Source: Bryopsis sp. KO-2023
Lineage: Eukaryota; Chlorophyta; Ulvophyceae; Bryopsidales; Bryopsidaceae
NCBI GenBank assembly: GCA_030272585.1
Contig: BSYQ01000001.1
Span: 11,175,001-11,239,000, forward strand
Reading direction: 5' to 3'
Length of the DNA stretch: 64,000 nt
The position numbers and the translations under genes are program-made. Below the pieces are notes generated by a model. That model was not told where the DNA came from and did no database searches. It saw nothing but the letters and a program-made list of their open reading frames with translations. This document shows positions 1 through 10,951 of this stretch, piece after piece. Position 1 is the first letter of the stretch; every line of letters starts with the position of its first letter.

Positions 1-77
1 GTACGCATACTCTCCTCCCTGTTCAACATGCCCTATTCCCCCAGAAAATCTGTTGAAGCAAAGAGACCATATACGTC

Positions 78-359
78 TCATTGTTTCAGATGTTGCACAT
101 ATCTATTGTCCAAGTCGACTATAATTTCTTCTCCCACTTCAGAAGTTGCAAACAATGATGCATGTGTGCAAAGAGTTGGGTTATCTGTGACCCACTTCTC
201 TCTGCAAGGATCCATCCCTGCACGCTTCTCTTTATCAACATCCACAGGGGTCAATCCATCGGTGGTGTTCTCAGCAGCACTGCTGGTGGTGGGCTGACTC
301 TCATGGGGATCGACGGCAAAACTGCTGTCCAATTTGGATCCACTCAGCTCTTCAATCAT
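78..359 (-). CDS. Unknown protein, first exon, left-arm copy
   Basis: This is the mirror image of the exon-like frame at 8064-8345, an acidic, Ser/Thr-rich stretch of about 93 residues. I do not recognise it. Its continuation would lie beyond the left edge of the window. See the right-arm copy for the description of the gene. Confidence 0.45.
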   Translation of the reverse strand: MIEELSGSKLDSSFAVDPHESQPTTSSAAENTTDGLTPVDVDKEKRAGMDPCREKWVTDNPTLCTHASLFATSEVGEEIIVDLDNRYVQHLKQ

Positions 360-1119
360 GGCCTTACATTACCTGCCGCCCAAATGCACAGTGTCAAAAA
401 CAAACTCGCCAATAAACAAGGCTCCGCCATCCTCCCTTCCTCCTCGTTGGGCGTTGCAACTGCGAAGGCTATCTTGTTCAAGAAAGGATCGCACGATCCC
501 ATCAACCTGGGACGTTGTAGGCATGACCAACCCTTGGAGACTCTTTTTTTAAAAAATGTTTTCCATCATTCGCCCCCCCCTCCCTTAAATAAGGGGAAAA
601 AAAACATTCACAATCTTTTTCTTTTTCTTTTTGTTGAAACTGACATGACCCCCCATTTGTTGAAGACGATGAATATTGAAAAGTCGAAATTCGACAAAAA
701 ACGACCCGAAATCTCTAAAAGAAGGAAAACTGAAACATCATCCACCAGCAAATTCACATTTCGAATTGCTGATGTTTTTTCTCTGCCATTCTAAAATAAA
801 ACACTCCACCCTGAAGGATGGCCACCCCAGGTTCTTGGTTCATATGAAAAGAGGTGTCAAAAAAAAAAGGGAAAAAAAAACCCAGCCCAATCGAACACCT
901 TTCTTTCCCTTTTTTTTTTCTTTTCCCCAAAAGTGAATGCACTTGGAAATAGCCACCCACCCATCCGAAAAACTCACCCGATCTGCAATTTCTTCACAGT
1001 TTTACAGCGTGACCTCAAACCGTCCCCTCTCCACTTTCTTCATTTCAAAACACCCATTTCCCCCCCCCAAACCCAATTTCTTTTTTCAAACGGGGACCAT
1101 AAATTTAGTTTTGCCTTTT
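360..1119. other. Left-arm intergenic stretch, no gene seen
   Basis: This lies between the unknown gene and the end of the SF3B1-like gene. It is rich in A, T and C homopolymer runs. The open frames across it are antisense or random and carry no recognisable protein. The mirror stretch is 7304-8063. Confidence 0.6.
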
Positions 1120-3586
1120 TCAAGCAAAAGGGTTGCCTGACGACTGCAACCCCCCCTGCAAACCAGACTGAGGTTGATTAACCATGCCCGGCTGAATTCC
1201 AGAGTAACCTTGACCACCCTGGGGATAAAACCCAGATGTCTGCATTGCTCCAAAGCCACTTTGCGGCTGAGGACTCCCGTTGAATCCAGTCTGGTTGCCA
1301 TGCATAGCCCCACCAAAAGCGCCATCTCCTTGTTGAATTGGCACACCGAACCCAGCCTGGGGGTTGGGATTTCCTGCACCGAACTCCCTGGATTTGTCAG
1401 TCAGCTGGCTGAGAGCGGACTTCCTTTGCGGGGGGGGGGGTCCATTTTTGACCTGCAGCAACAGCTTCATGATTTTCCTTTCCTTGGCATCCTCCGAGTT
1501 CAGATCCTCTTCGTTGATTTCTTGAAGCAAGACCCCAAAGTGTTGCAAATCTTCAGGCTTCATTTCTGGCAGCCCCTTAGGGGTGGCTGGAACATCAGAT
1601 CTCCCCAATCTGCACAATACAGTCCGTCCAAAATTAGACGTATGCAAACCTTTTTGGTTGCTCAGGAAACCAACGAGTTCTCAGTCACCGGCCCGGACGA
1701 GGATTGTTCGGTGGATCCACGGTCCGAAATATAATTATCTATTCAATTCTTGATGCATATCCCACAAAAGAAATCGACAAAACACCAGTGGGTATATGCC
1801 ATGTGTTTTCTTAGCAAGGTTGGTTATGGAAGAAAAAAACCAGGGCAAAATCCGTGATTGTCAGGTTGTCGATCAGCCAGCTTTAAAACAGGGAAAAATT
1901 GTTCCAGATCATTTCATGCAGACAGGAGGGTTGCACTCACACATTGTCTTCGGGAATGCTGTATAGTGGGGCACCCCCATCGGAGGGTGGGCGTTGCTGT
2001 CACTTTTCTTGCTCGAGTTCGAATCGGTAGATAGCCTTGAGGTGGGTCCAAGATCTAGGGGCAAGGGGGAAAGAATTGAAGTCAAGCAGAAGGAGAAAAA
2101 TATCTTAGCCAAAAGACAGGCATGCCACCATGAAAAGCTGGAATATGTCTCACTCAAAAACCAAGGGGTCGAAGATGTAAAGAGCAGCAAGCTAAGGGGC
2201 CCCATCAAATAATAACAAAGGACGAAAAAACATCTCCACATGCGTTTTCCAACTCCAGAACAAGGTGGCTTTAAATATCCTACCCAAAAGTTGCCAAAAA
2301 CAGTGTTTTTCCTTTGCAATCCACATCATTGCATGTAAGGTATCAGAGATTAATATTACTTCTGATAGTATCTGACTGAACCCCACCTTGTATCCTTCTT
2401 TCTCTCCGGGCAGCATGGAATCGACCTCATCATCAGCCAAAGGCCTGTCTCTTTCCTCAATTTCCCGATCCCATCGCATTTGCTGGAAACATACGAAATT
2501 TGGATTTAAAAAACATGTCTTTACACTCACACGATGTGGGCAATTTCAGCAAAACTTCATTCTGACAAAATATCTCCTCCGTAAAATTGAGGGGTTTCGC
2601 AAATCAATCAATACATGCAACAAATTGCGAGCGGTTCACTGGATGCCGAAAGGGGACCCATGAAAACACACATCGTGGAGTACCTGATATTGCTCAGGCG
2701 TCAGGAGGACTTTAGGAAGTGCCCTTGGGGTGGGGGTTTCCATACCAGGGACGCCCATGGGCGTCACCCCCATGCCCAGGCCAGCGGTGACAACTGGCGT
2801 CGCTCCCACAACTGGAGTAGCCTGAGCCTTGGGAGTCTGTGACGGACCTGCAGGTGTTTCATCCCATCTTGACCTCGAGCGCTTTGCTGGTGTAGGTGTC
2901 ATCTGTTGCAAAAGAAATATATGATGGTCGTCAATTCCGGAAAACAGGATCCAATATGCTGCCATGGGGCTTATTTTTCCAATCGGTGTTCAATCCATCA
3001 AAGGGAAAGCAGTCGACTTCCGCATCAAAAATAATACCCAGCATGTTTTACCCCCTAAAATAATCCAATGTCACACTGTGCATAAGAATAAGAGTGTGAT
3101 AGACACCCTTTCTCAGATTTCAACTATTTCCCCTTTGGTGACTGATTTCATTCGATGTTCAATATTTGCAATTCTACTCACCGAGACTGTCGTTTGCGCA
3201 GTGGGTGTCTCTCCAATCCATGCAGGCGTCTCGTCGACCTTCGGGAAAAACAGGGATTTAGAAAACACTTCTGGTGACCTTGCTGCCCTCCAAAGATCTC
3301 CCAAAATTTTCACAGGCACCCCAAGAGGTTTATAAACAACAAGAAACTTGACAAAATCAACCCACAGGCATAACCCACAACCATTGCACAACTCACTCTT
3401 CCAGGAGTTGGGGTTTCATCCCATCTGTTTCTTCTTGGAGTGGGCTCCACTCCCAGTCTGCCTGGTGTGGGGGTGGTATCCCACCTCCCAGGTGTGGCAT
3501 CAGAGTGACCTGGAGTGGCATCCCATCGTGAACCTCCATGACCAGGAGTGCCATCTGCATCCCAATCCAAGGTCTTCACTTTCTTC
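1120..3586 (-). pseudogene. SF3B1-like gene, 5'-truncated, left-arm copy
   Basis: This is an exact mirror of the gene at 4837-7303. Exons on the minus strand are 3397-3586, 3182-3238, 2684-2902, 2387-2482, 1943-2054 and 1120-1609. It has the same missing 5' end, the same one-base frame break in the fifth exon and the same chimeric tail as the right-arm copy. Identical faults in both copies show that they arose before, or together with, the duplication, or that one read was folded into both. Confidence 0.85.
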
Positions 3587-3816
3587 CTGAAAAAAAAGCA
3601 GGGGTGAAAACAACACACTCACGCCTTGTCCTATAGGTCCTCAACCTATATCTATATATAGTGTGGGATGATACCACACTTCTGCAGGCAATGCCAACAG
3701 AGTTTGGCAGTTTGGCATTGTAACACAAACCAAAACTGAAGGAATCACACAGGATTGACTGTACCAATGAGGGTGTGCCATGCAGCAAACTGGTTTATTT
3801 CCAAACTGGGTTGCAG

Positions 3817-4178
3817 TTAAGGAATTACCCTACGAAGCTCTGCGTCCCGCAGAGGGCAGGAGTGTCACGCGGGGCGAGCGCGATGCCCGACGCAGGATTT
3901 CGACGTTTCGCCAGGGCGCCTTGGTGGTGGTAAAGGACGACGGAAAGCAGTGGTGGGAGCAGGTCAAGCAAGACTTCGCGGCCCTCCGTCGTGCCGCTGA
4001 TGCCGTGTGGAGCGAGAAGTGTGTTGCCAAAGCGCGGACTTGACGACGTGGAAAATTTAACACTTCCTTAAATTTTCGGAGTAACAGCATTCGGACTGAT
4101 GGCGTTCGGACTTACGACATTCGGACTTACGGCATTCGGACTGACACACATTCGGACTAATGGCATTCGGACTGAAGG
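3817..4178 (+). repeat. Dispersed repeat R, copy 1
   Basis: This GC-rich block begins TTAAGGAATTACCCTACG and ends in a short tandem array and GGACTGAAGG. It is much richer in G and C than the flanking introns and carries a frame with KELPYEAL, ARRRISTF and WWEQVKQDF that looks like the end of a protein I do not recognise. The same sequence, slightly diverged, occurs at 19150-19499, which fixes both boundaries. It forms the innermost part of the left palindrome arm. Confidence 0.85.
4087..4178 (+). repeat. TTCGGACT 15-base tandem units at the end of R
   Basis: There are six units of about 15 bases, each with an ATTCGGACT or GTTCGGACT core and a variable 5-6 base linker (for example ATTCGGACTTACGGC). 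The same array, in the same unit order with a few changes, ends R copy 3. Conservation of linker order shows it is part of the element and not a recently expanded satellite. Confidence 0.85.
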
Positions 4179-4187
4179 TACCGAACC

Positions 4188-4235
4188 CAGGAAACGTAAC
4201 CTCGTAAGGTTACGCTACCCCCCGCGTAATTTCGC
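4188..4235. repeat. Palindrome spacer with two small hairpins
   Basis: This 48-base unpaired centre lies between the arms. It contains an 8-base stem with a 4-base loop (CGTAACCT / AGGTTACG, about 4196-4215) and, across its right edge, a second short stem (CCGCG / CGCGG, about 4222-4237). It would sit at the tip of any cruciform formed by the arms. Confidence 0.85.
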
Positions 4236-4244
4236 GGTTCGGTA

Positions 4245-4606
4245 CCTTCAGTCCGAATGCCATTAGTCCGAATGTGTGTCAGTCCGAATGCCGTAAGTCC
4301 GAATGTCGTAAGTCCGAACGCCATCAGTCCGAATGCTGTTACTCCGAAAATTTAAGGAAGTGTTAAATTTTCCACGTCGTCAAGTCCGCGCTTTGGCAAC
4401 ACACTTCTCGCTCCACACGGCATCAGCGGCACGACGGAGGGCCGCGAAGTCTTGCTTGACCTGCTCCCACCACTGCTTTCCGTCGTCCTTTACCACCACC
4501 AAGGCGCCCTGGCGAAACGTCGAAATCCTGCGTCGGGCATCGCGCTCGCCCCGCGTGACACTCCTGCCCTCTGCGGGACGCAGAGCTTCGTAGGGTAATT
4601 CCTTAA
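4245..4606 (-). repeat. Dispersed repeat R, copy 2
   Basis: This is the exact mirror of copy 1, tail to tail with it across the spacer. Two facing R copies therefore make the centre of the palindrome, and their TTCGGACT arrays point at each other. Confidence 0.85.
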
Positions 4607-4836
4607 CTGCAACCCAGTTTGGAAATAAACCAGTTTGCTGCATGGCACACCCTCATTGGTACAGTCAATCCTGTGTGATTCCTTCAGTTTTGGTTTGTGT
4701 TACAATGCCAAACTGCCAAACTCTGTTGGCATTGCCTGCAGAAGTGTGGTATCATCCCACACTATATATAGATATAGGTTGAGGACCTATAGGACAAGGC
4801 GTGAGTGTGTTGTTTTCACCCCTGCTTTTTTTTCAG

Positions 4837-7303
4837 GAAGAAAGTGAAGACCTTGGATTGGGATGCAGATGGCACTCCTGGTCATGGAGGTTCACGATGG
4901 GATGCCACTCCAGGTCACTCTGATGCCACACCTGGGAGGTGGGATACCACCCCCACACCAGGCAGACTGGGAGTGGAGCCCACTCCAAGAAGAAACAGAT
5001 GGGATGAAACCCCAACTCCTGGAAGAGTGAGTTGTGCAATGGTTGTGGGTTATGCCTGTGGGTTGATTTTGTCAAGTTTCTTGTTGTTTATAAACCTCTT
5101 GGGGTGCCTGTGAAAATTTTGGGAGATCTTTGGAGGGCAGCAAGGTCACCAGAAGTGTTTTCTAAATCCCTGTTTTTCCCGAAGGTCGACGAGACGCCTG
5201 CATGGATTGGAGAGACACCCACTGCGCAAACGACAGTCTCGGTGAGTAGAATTGCAAATATTGAACATCGAATGAAATCAGTCACCAAAGGGGAAATAGT
5301 TGAAATCTGAGAAAGGGTGTCTATCACACTCTTATTCTTATGCACAGTGTGACATTGGATTATTTTAGGGGGTAAAACATGCTGGGTATTATTTTTGATG
5401 CGGAAGTCGACTGCTTTCCCTTTGATGGATTGAACACCGATTGGAAAAATAAGCCCCATGGCAGCATATTGGATCCTGTTTTCCGGAATTGACGACCATC
5501 ATATATTTCTTTTGCAACAGATGACACCTACACCAGCAAAGCGCTCGAGGTCAAGATGGGATGAAACACCTGCAGGTCCGTCACAGACTCCCAAGGCTCA
5601 GGCTACTCCAGTTGTGGGAGCGACGCCAGTTGTCACCGCTGGCCTGGGCATGGGGGTGACGCCCATGGGCGTCCCTGGTATGGAAACCCCCACCCCAAGG
5701 GCACTTCCTAAAGTCCTCCTGACGCCTGAGCAATATCAGGTACTCCACGATGTGTGTTTTCATGGGTCCCCTTTCGGCATCCAGTGAACCGCTCGCAATT
5801 TGTTGCATGTATTGATTGATTTGCGAAACCCCTCAATTTTACGGAGGAGATATTTTGTCAGAATGAAGTTTTGCTGAAATTGCCCACATCGTGTGAGTGT
5901 AAAGACATGTTTTTTAAATCCAAATTTCGTATGTTTCCAGCAAATGCGATGGGATCGGGAAATTGAGGAAAGAGACAGGCCTTTGGCTGATGATGAGGTC
6001 GATTCCATGCTGCCCGGAGAGAAAGAAGGATACAAGGTGGGGTTCAGTCAGATACTATCAGAAGTAATATTAATCTCTGATACCTTACATGCAATGATGT
6101 GGATTGCAAAGGAAAAACACTGTTTTTGGCAACTTTTGGGTAGGATATTTAAAGCCACCTTGTTCTGGAGTTGGAAAACGCATGTGGAGATGTTTTTTCG
6201 TCCTTTGTTATTATTTGATGGGGCCCCTTAGCTTGCTGCTCTTTACATCTTCGACCCCTTGGTTTTTGAGTGAGACATATTCCAGCTTTTCATGGTGGCA
6301 TGCCTGTCTTTTGGCTAAGATATTTTTCTCCTTCTGCTTGACTTCAATTCTTTCCCCCTTGCCCCTAGATCTTGGACCCACCTCAAGGCTATCTACCGAT
6401 TCGAACTCGAGCAAGAAAAGTGACAGCAACGCCCACCCTCCGATGGGGGTGCCCCACTATACAGCATTCCCGAAGACAATGTGTGAGTGCAACCCTCCTG
6501 TCTGCATGAAATGATCTGGAACAATTTTTCCCTGTTTTAAAGCTGGCTGATCGACAACCTGACAATCACGGATTTTGCCCTGGTTTTTTTCTTCCATAAC
6601 CAACCTTGCTAAGAAAACACATGGCATATACCCACTGGTGTTTTGTCGATTTCTTTTGTGGGATATGCATCAAGAATTGAATAGATAATTATATTTCGGA
6701 CCGTGGATCCACCGAACAATCCTCGTCCGGGCCGGTGACTGAGAACTCGTTGGTTTCCTGAGCAACCAAAAAGGTTTGCATACGTCTAATTTTGGACGGA
6801 CTGTATTGTGCAGATTGGGGAGATCTGATGTTCCAGCCACCCCTAAGGGGCTGCCAGAAATGAAGCCTGAAGATTTGCAACACTTTGGGGTCTTGCTTCA
6901 AGAAATCAACGAAGAGGATCTGAACTCGGAGGATGCCAAGGAAAGGAAAATCATGAAGCTGTTGCTGCAGGTCAAAAATGGACCCCCCCCCCCGCAAAGG
7001 AAGTCCGCTCTCAGCCAGCTGACTGACAAATCCAGGGAGTTCGGTGCAGGAAATCCCAACCCCCAGGCTGGGTTCGGTGTGCCAATTCAACAAGGAGATG
7101 GCGCTTTTGGTGGGGCTATGCATGGCAACCAGACTGGATTCAACGGGAGTCCTCAGCCGCAAAGTGGCTTTGGAGCAATGCAGACATCTGGGTTTTATCC
7201 CCAGGGTGGTCAAGGTTACTCTGGAATTCAGCCGGGCATGGTTAATCAACCTCAGTCTGGTTTGCAGGGGGGGTTGCAGTCGTCAGGCAACCCTTTTGCT
7301 TGA
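4837..7303 (+). pseudogene. SF3B1-like N-terminal region fused to an NPF-ending tail, 5'-truncated
   Basis: SF3B1 is the HEAT-repeat subunit of the U2 snRNP SF3b complex that secures the branch site. Exons: 4837-5026, 5185-5241, 5521-5739, 5941-6036, 6369-6480, 6814-7303. Family hallmarks seen in order are repeated RWD.TP / ETPTPG motifs, [62 protein letters not shown] and [10 protein letters not shown]. In known SF3B1 about 800 residues of HEAT repeats follow. Here the same exon continues in frame into a Q/G/P-rich tail of about 80 residues ending SGNPFA and a stop. NPF is the ligand of EH domains in endocytic proteins. The first exons are absent: upstream of 4837 lies repeat R and the palindrome centre. 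Exon 5 must change frame after TATPT; one C missing from a C run would explain it. It is either a broken partial copy or an error-bearing assembly. Whether any protein is made is unknown. Confidence 0.8.
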
Positions 7304-8063
7304 AAAAGGCAAAACTAAATTTATGGTCCCCGTTTGAAAAAAGAAATTGGGTTTGGGGGGGGGAAATGGGTGTTTTGAAATGAAGAAAGTGGAGAGGGGA
7401 CGGTTTGAGGTCACGCTGTAAAACTGTGAAGAAATTGCAGATCGGGTGAGTTTTTCGGATGGGTGGGTGGCTATTTCCAAGTGCATTCACTTTTGGGGAA
7501 AAGAAAAAAAAAAGGGAAAGAAAGGTGTTCGATTGGGCTGGGTTTTTTTTTCCCTTTTTTTTTTGACACCTCTTTTCATATGAACCAAGAACCTGGGGTG
7601 GCCATCCTTCAGGGTGGAGTGTTTTATTTTAGAATGGCAGAGAAAAAACATCAGCAATTCGAAATGTGAATTTGCTGGTGGATGATGTTTCAGTTTTCCT
7701 TCTTTTAGAGATTTCGGGTCGTTTTTTGTCGAATTTCGACTTTTCAATATTCATCGTCTTCAACAAATGGGGGGTCATGTCAGTTTCAACAAAAAGAAAA
7801 AGAAAAAGATTGTGAATGTTTTTTTTCCCCTTATTTAAGGGAGGGGGGGGCGAATGATGGAAAACATTTTTTAAAAAAAGAGTCTCCAAGGGTTGGTCAT
7901 GCCTACAACGTCCCAGGTTGATGGGATCGTGCGATCCTTTCTTGAACAAGATAGCCTTCGCAGTTGCAACGCCCAACGAGGAGGAAGGGAGGATGGCGGA
8001 GCCTTGTTTATTGGCGAGTTTGTTTTTGACACTGTGCATTTGGGCGGCAGGTAATGTAAGGCC
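7304..8063. other. Right-arm intergenic stretch, no gene seen
   Basis: Mirror of 360-1119. It presumably holds the 3' end of the SF3B1-like gene and the promoter side of the next gene. G, A and T homopolymer runs are frequent. I see no further coding exon. Confidence 0.6.
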
Positions 8064-9160
8064 ATGATTGAAGAGCTGAGTGGATCCAAATTGGACAGCA
8101 GTTTTGCCGTCGATCCCCATGAGAGTCAGCCCACCACCAGCAGTGCTGCTGAGAACACCACCGATGGATTGACCCCTGTGGATGTTGATAAAGAGAAGCG
8201 TGCAGGGATGGATCCTTGCAGAGAGAAGTGGGTCACAGATAACCCAACTCTTTGCACACATGCATCATTGTTTGCAACTTCTGAAGTGGGAGAAGAAATT
8301 ATAGTCGACTTGGACAATAGATATGTGCAACATCTGAAACAATGAGACGTATATGGTCTCTTTGCTTCAACAGATTTTCTGGGGGAATAGGGCATGTTGA
8401 ACAGGGAGGAGAGTATGCGTACTTTTGCAGTCATGAAAAAGTGTTGCATTGGTATTCAGATTTAGGCAGTCTTCAGTTGATGGGATGTTCAATGGGACTT
8501 TGGTGTTCATGTATTCATGTTCGCATTGGGAGCCGATGGTGAAGCAGGTGCATGGGCACATCAATGTGACTGGGCTATTGGATGTAGCTGATGGGACGGC
8601 CTATCCTGGGAAAGTGGCGGGCTATTTGAAGCCCAGCTCGTCAGCAAATGCAAAAGGTAGATTTTCATTTCAACGAGTGACAAAGTCGAGGGCTGATAAG
8701 GTGGACATTTCCCTGGAGAATGGATGTTTTGGGAGCACATTTCTCACGAGAACTTAGGCTCAGTTTTCAGCCAGGCACGTCTGAAAAAACTCATCGCAAC
8801 AACGCCCAGAAGCAATCTGAAGTGGTGCACATTTTGGATGCGGATTGTGAAGAAACCCTGCTAAGATGGGGGGGGGGGGTTGTCGGGCCGGATTATGTTG
8901 AATCGTTCACTTTGCTTTTGAAACTTAAGAACTGCCAAAGGTGCACAACATATGGGTGGGATCCTGGGGGTGCCTGGCGGACATTGTGGTGCCCTTCTGA
9001 AAGTCTCGAGTCTATCATTTCGAGCCGATTTTCTAGATGGATTCAAACACATTTACGAAAGCTGGAGCAGCATTGAGATCAACAAATTGGACATCAGGGA
9101 TGTCATCCTTATGCCATCAAGGAGGCTACACAGTATTGCAAAGGTGAAAACATGGCTATT
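8064..9160 (+). CDS. Unknown multi-exon protein crossing the palindrome edge
   Basis: I do not recognise this gene. The first part (8064-8345) reads as an acidic frame beginning MIEELSGSKLD. A second stretch beginning about 8486, after a TTCAG acceptor, includes VFMYSCSHWEPMVKQVHGH and GYLKPSSSANAKG and meets a GT donor near 8657. A third stretch around 8990-9150 reads FLDGFKHIYESW and DIRDVILMPSRRL and ends at a GT donor (about 9151). Phases were not resolved for all joins, so the exon chain is provisional. Further exon-like pieces occur near 9540-9630 (VPPWEHLLKQINRAEPAG, donor GTGAGC) and 9877-9982 (SDLDLDLGFCWNPG). No signal peptide or membrane segment is evident. Only the first part lies in the palindrome, so the left-arm copy, if real, may continue differently. 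Confidence 0.4.
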
Positions 9161-10460
9161 TGAATGGCACACGAGTCCAGCTTCCATTTCTTATTCGATC
9201 TCATGTTTCTGTGAATTTGGAGTGATTTGGAGCGCTTTCTTGTGCAATGAATGAGGCTTTCGAAAAGGTTTAGTCATTCACAGTAGACACAGTCAACGAC
9301 GCTCAAAAACTTCGTGAAAATCCGGTGCATCCTGATAGCAGTCAGGACTGCTATCACCGTGGAAATCTGTGGAGCTGAGCTATAGAATGATGTATTTTCG
9401 GCAACGAGGCGAGAACTTGAGTCGATGCTCAGAGGCATCACCTTTCCAAGCAGAATGTAGCACCGAAAATGTACCTCCAGAGTCACAAATACCATCCAAT
9501 TATGGATATTTGTTGATCTTGTTCGGTAAACCGCCCTGCAGTTCCTCCGTGGGAACACCTGTTGAAACAAATTAATAGGGCTGAGCCTGCGGGACGTTCG
9601 ATGAAGAAATGCTTGAATTGGTGAGCCAGGTCCACAGTTTCGTGGGCTTGTCTTTATTTCTTGTTGATTTGTTTTGTGAATAAAACACTCCCATCACTTG
9701 TTTCATTTTCATTTATTGACATTTCCTCCATGTTTTGTGCTCTTGATTTCCAGTGCAAAAATAGACAATTCCAAGGTGTGTTGCATAGCTTCGACATGGT
9801 GTACCTCCACTGCTTTCACCTTATGGATATTGCACCGCCATTCTGGAGTGTTCCCCCAGAGCTTCCGATCACTTAATTGACTGACCCTCTGATGGAAAGA
9901 GCAAACGCCACCGAAGGAGCATATGATCTATTTGAGCTATCCGATTTAGACCTGGACTTGGGATTTTGTTGGAATCCTGGAGGTGAACTAATCTTCTGCA
10001 GGTTCTTGTTTGGCTCTTTTGCTTTTGGAAGACATTTTGTAATTGTATTTCGTCGTTTTGGAAAAGTGTTTGGTCCGCTGCGGCAATAGATGTTGACTTT
10101 ATTTATTTTTCAGTTTTGGGGTTCTGAGATCATCCGGAGATCTGCGTTCAAAGAACTCAGGGATGGCTGATTTTTTCGTAAAAGCAGTTTTATTTAACGT
10201 TCCGAAATGGCGGTGTGAGGGGCCGGAGCAAAAAAAATAAAAATGAAATCTTGTACCAAATCCAACTTGTTTACCCTCGGGAAAATGCGTTTTTCTATTT
10301 AAAAAAATCTATTCCTTTTGCTATATATATATATGTTTGTGTGGTGACGAATCTTTTTTTCAATTGTTAATATTAATCGATAAGAAGTAATTTGCATCAG
10401 CTCTGTTGCTCCCATTCCTGCATATCTATTGAAACAGCACACAAAAGGAATACTTTTGGA
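9161..10460. other. Sparse region with possible terminal exons of the unknown gene
   Basis: It holds the two exon-like pieces mentioned in the previous entry and AT-rich sequence with a possible AATAAA signal near 9680. From about 10090 to 10460 I see nothing coding, only A/T runs and a short (TA)n stretch. Confidence 0.4.
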
Positions 10461-10581
10461 CTGAGCGGTGGGTGCATTTTCCTTTTCTTTTTCCTCCTAT
10501 TTTCCTTTTGTGCATGGTAAGATTTGTAAGATTGATTGGTGGAGAAACTGAAGTGGGAAATTCCTCCTTTTGTAGCATGAT
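10461..10581 (+). repeat. Left terminal inverted repeat of the putative transposon
   Basis: It pairs with 12966-13085. Shared blocks include the outer 15 bases, a stretch around TTGTGCATGGTAAGA, and TTGTAGCATGAT at the inner end. Differences are scattered substitutions and length changes in A/T runs, so the element is not brand new. Confidence 0.7.
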
Positions 10582-10782
10582 CACTCTGGGAAGTCCTTTT
10601 TGGGGTAAAAAAAAGTTTGGTGAAAAAGACCACCACCACCACAGCAAGATTAAACTGGGTCTAGGGGTCAGGCGGAGCATCTCCTGTGGAATGATTTTGA
10701 AAAAAACAAATTCAAACTATTCAAATTATTTAAATTCGTTTTCGATTTTTTTTTGCTTCCGTTCACTTTCCAACATCTCCAG

Positions 10783-10890
10783 GAAAATTTTGAAATTCCC
10801 CAAACTGCTGAAGAAATTGAGAACAGACCCATCCTCACCCCTGAGTATGATCCGGCAGGCAGCCACCTGTGGGCAGACCTGGCAGTACAG
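10783..10890 (+). CDS. Orphan exon-like segment (36 codons)
   Basis: This follows a pyrimidine-rich CTCCAG acceptor and ends at GTACAG/GTTACC. In the open frame it reads ENFEIPQTAEEIENRPILT and then EYDPAGSHLWADLAVQ, a composition typical of real protein. No neighbouring exon joins to it with confidence. It may be a captured piece of a host gene. I do not recognise the family. Confidence 0.35.
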
Positions 10891-10951
10891 GTTACCTGTG
10901 AAAAACAGCAATTAACCAGGGTCAATACATGATATTCCATAAACAACAGAC

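Larger units (their letters stand above)
1..4187 (+). repeat. Left arm of a giant inverted repeat
   Basis: Every position x in this arm matches the complement of position 8423-x. I checked this at the outer end, at the centre and through the matching sets of open reading frames, and saw no mismatch. The arm runs off the left edge of the window, so its true length is unknown. It carries, in mirror order, an R repeat, an SF3B1-like gene fragment and the first exon of an unknown gene. Perfect identity over 4 kb means a very recent event, active gene conversion, or a fold-back assembly or sequencing artefact. Confidence 0.97.
4236..8422 (-). repeat. Right arm of the giant inverted repeat
   Basis: This is the mirror copy of the left arm. 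Sequence continues past 8422 as unique DNA, but because the left arm is cut by the window edge it cannot be told whether 8422 is the true end of the duplication. In this arm the genes read on the plus strand: SF3B1-like fragment, then an unknown gene that continues beyond the arm. Confidence 0.97.

Noticed and set aside
162-794. 210-codon frame in the left arm (mirror 7629-8261)
   Set aside because: Low-complexity, overlaps the acidic exon on the other strand, and shows no motif.
1174-1734. 186-codon open frame antisense to the SF3B1-like last exon (and its mirror at 6689-7249)
   Set aside because: The opposite strand has clear SF3B1 motifs and codon structure; the antisense frame is a shadow.
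4087-4178. CRISPR-like array
   Set aside because: Units are 15 bases with 5-6 base linkers and lie in a eukaryotic dispersed repeat; there are no spacers or cas genes.
3817-4178. Bacterial contamination, because of the high GC content of R
   Set aside because: It occurs three times in this window embedded in the same intron-rich DNA, so it is a resident repeat.
3817-4235. Helitron 3' end (hairpin after the TTCGGACT array)
   Set aside because: No CTRR end, no A/T target context and no Rep/helicase were seen; the hairpin differs between copies.
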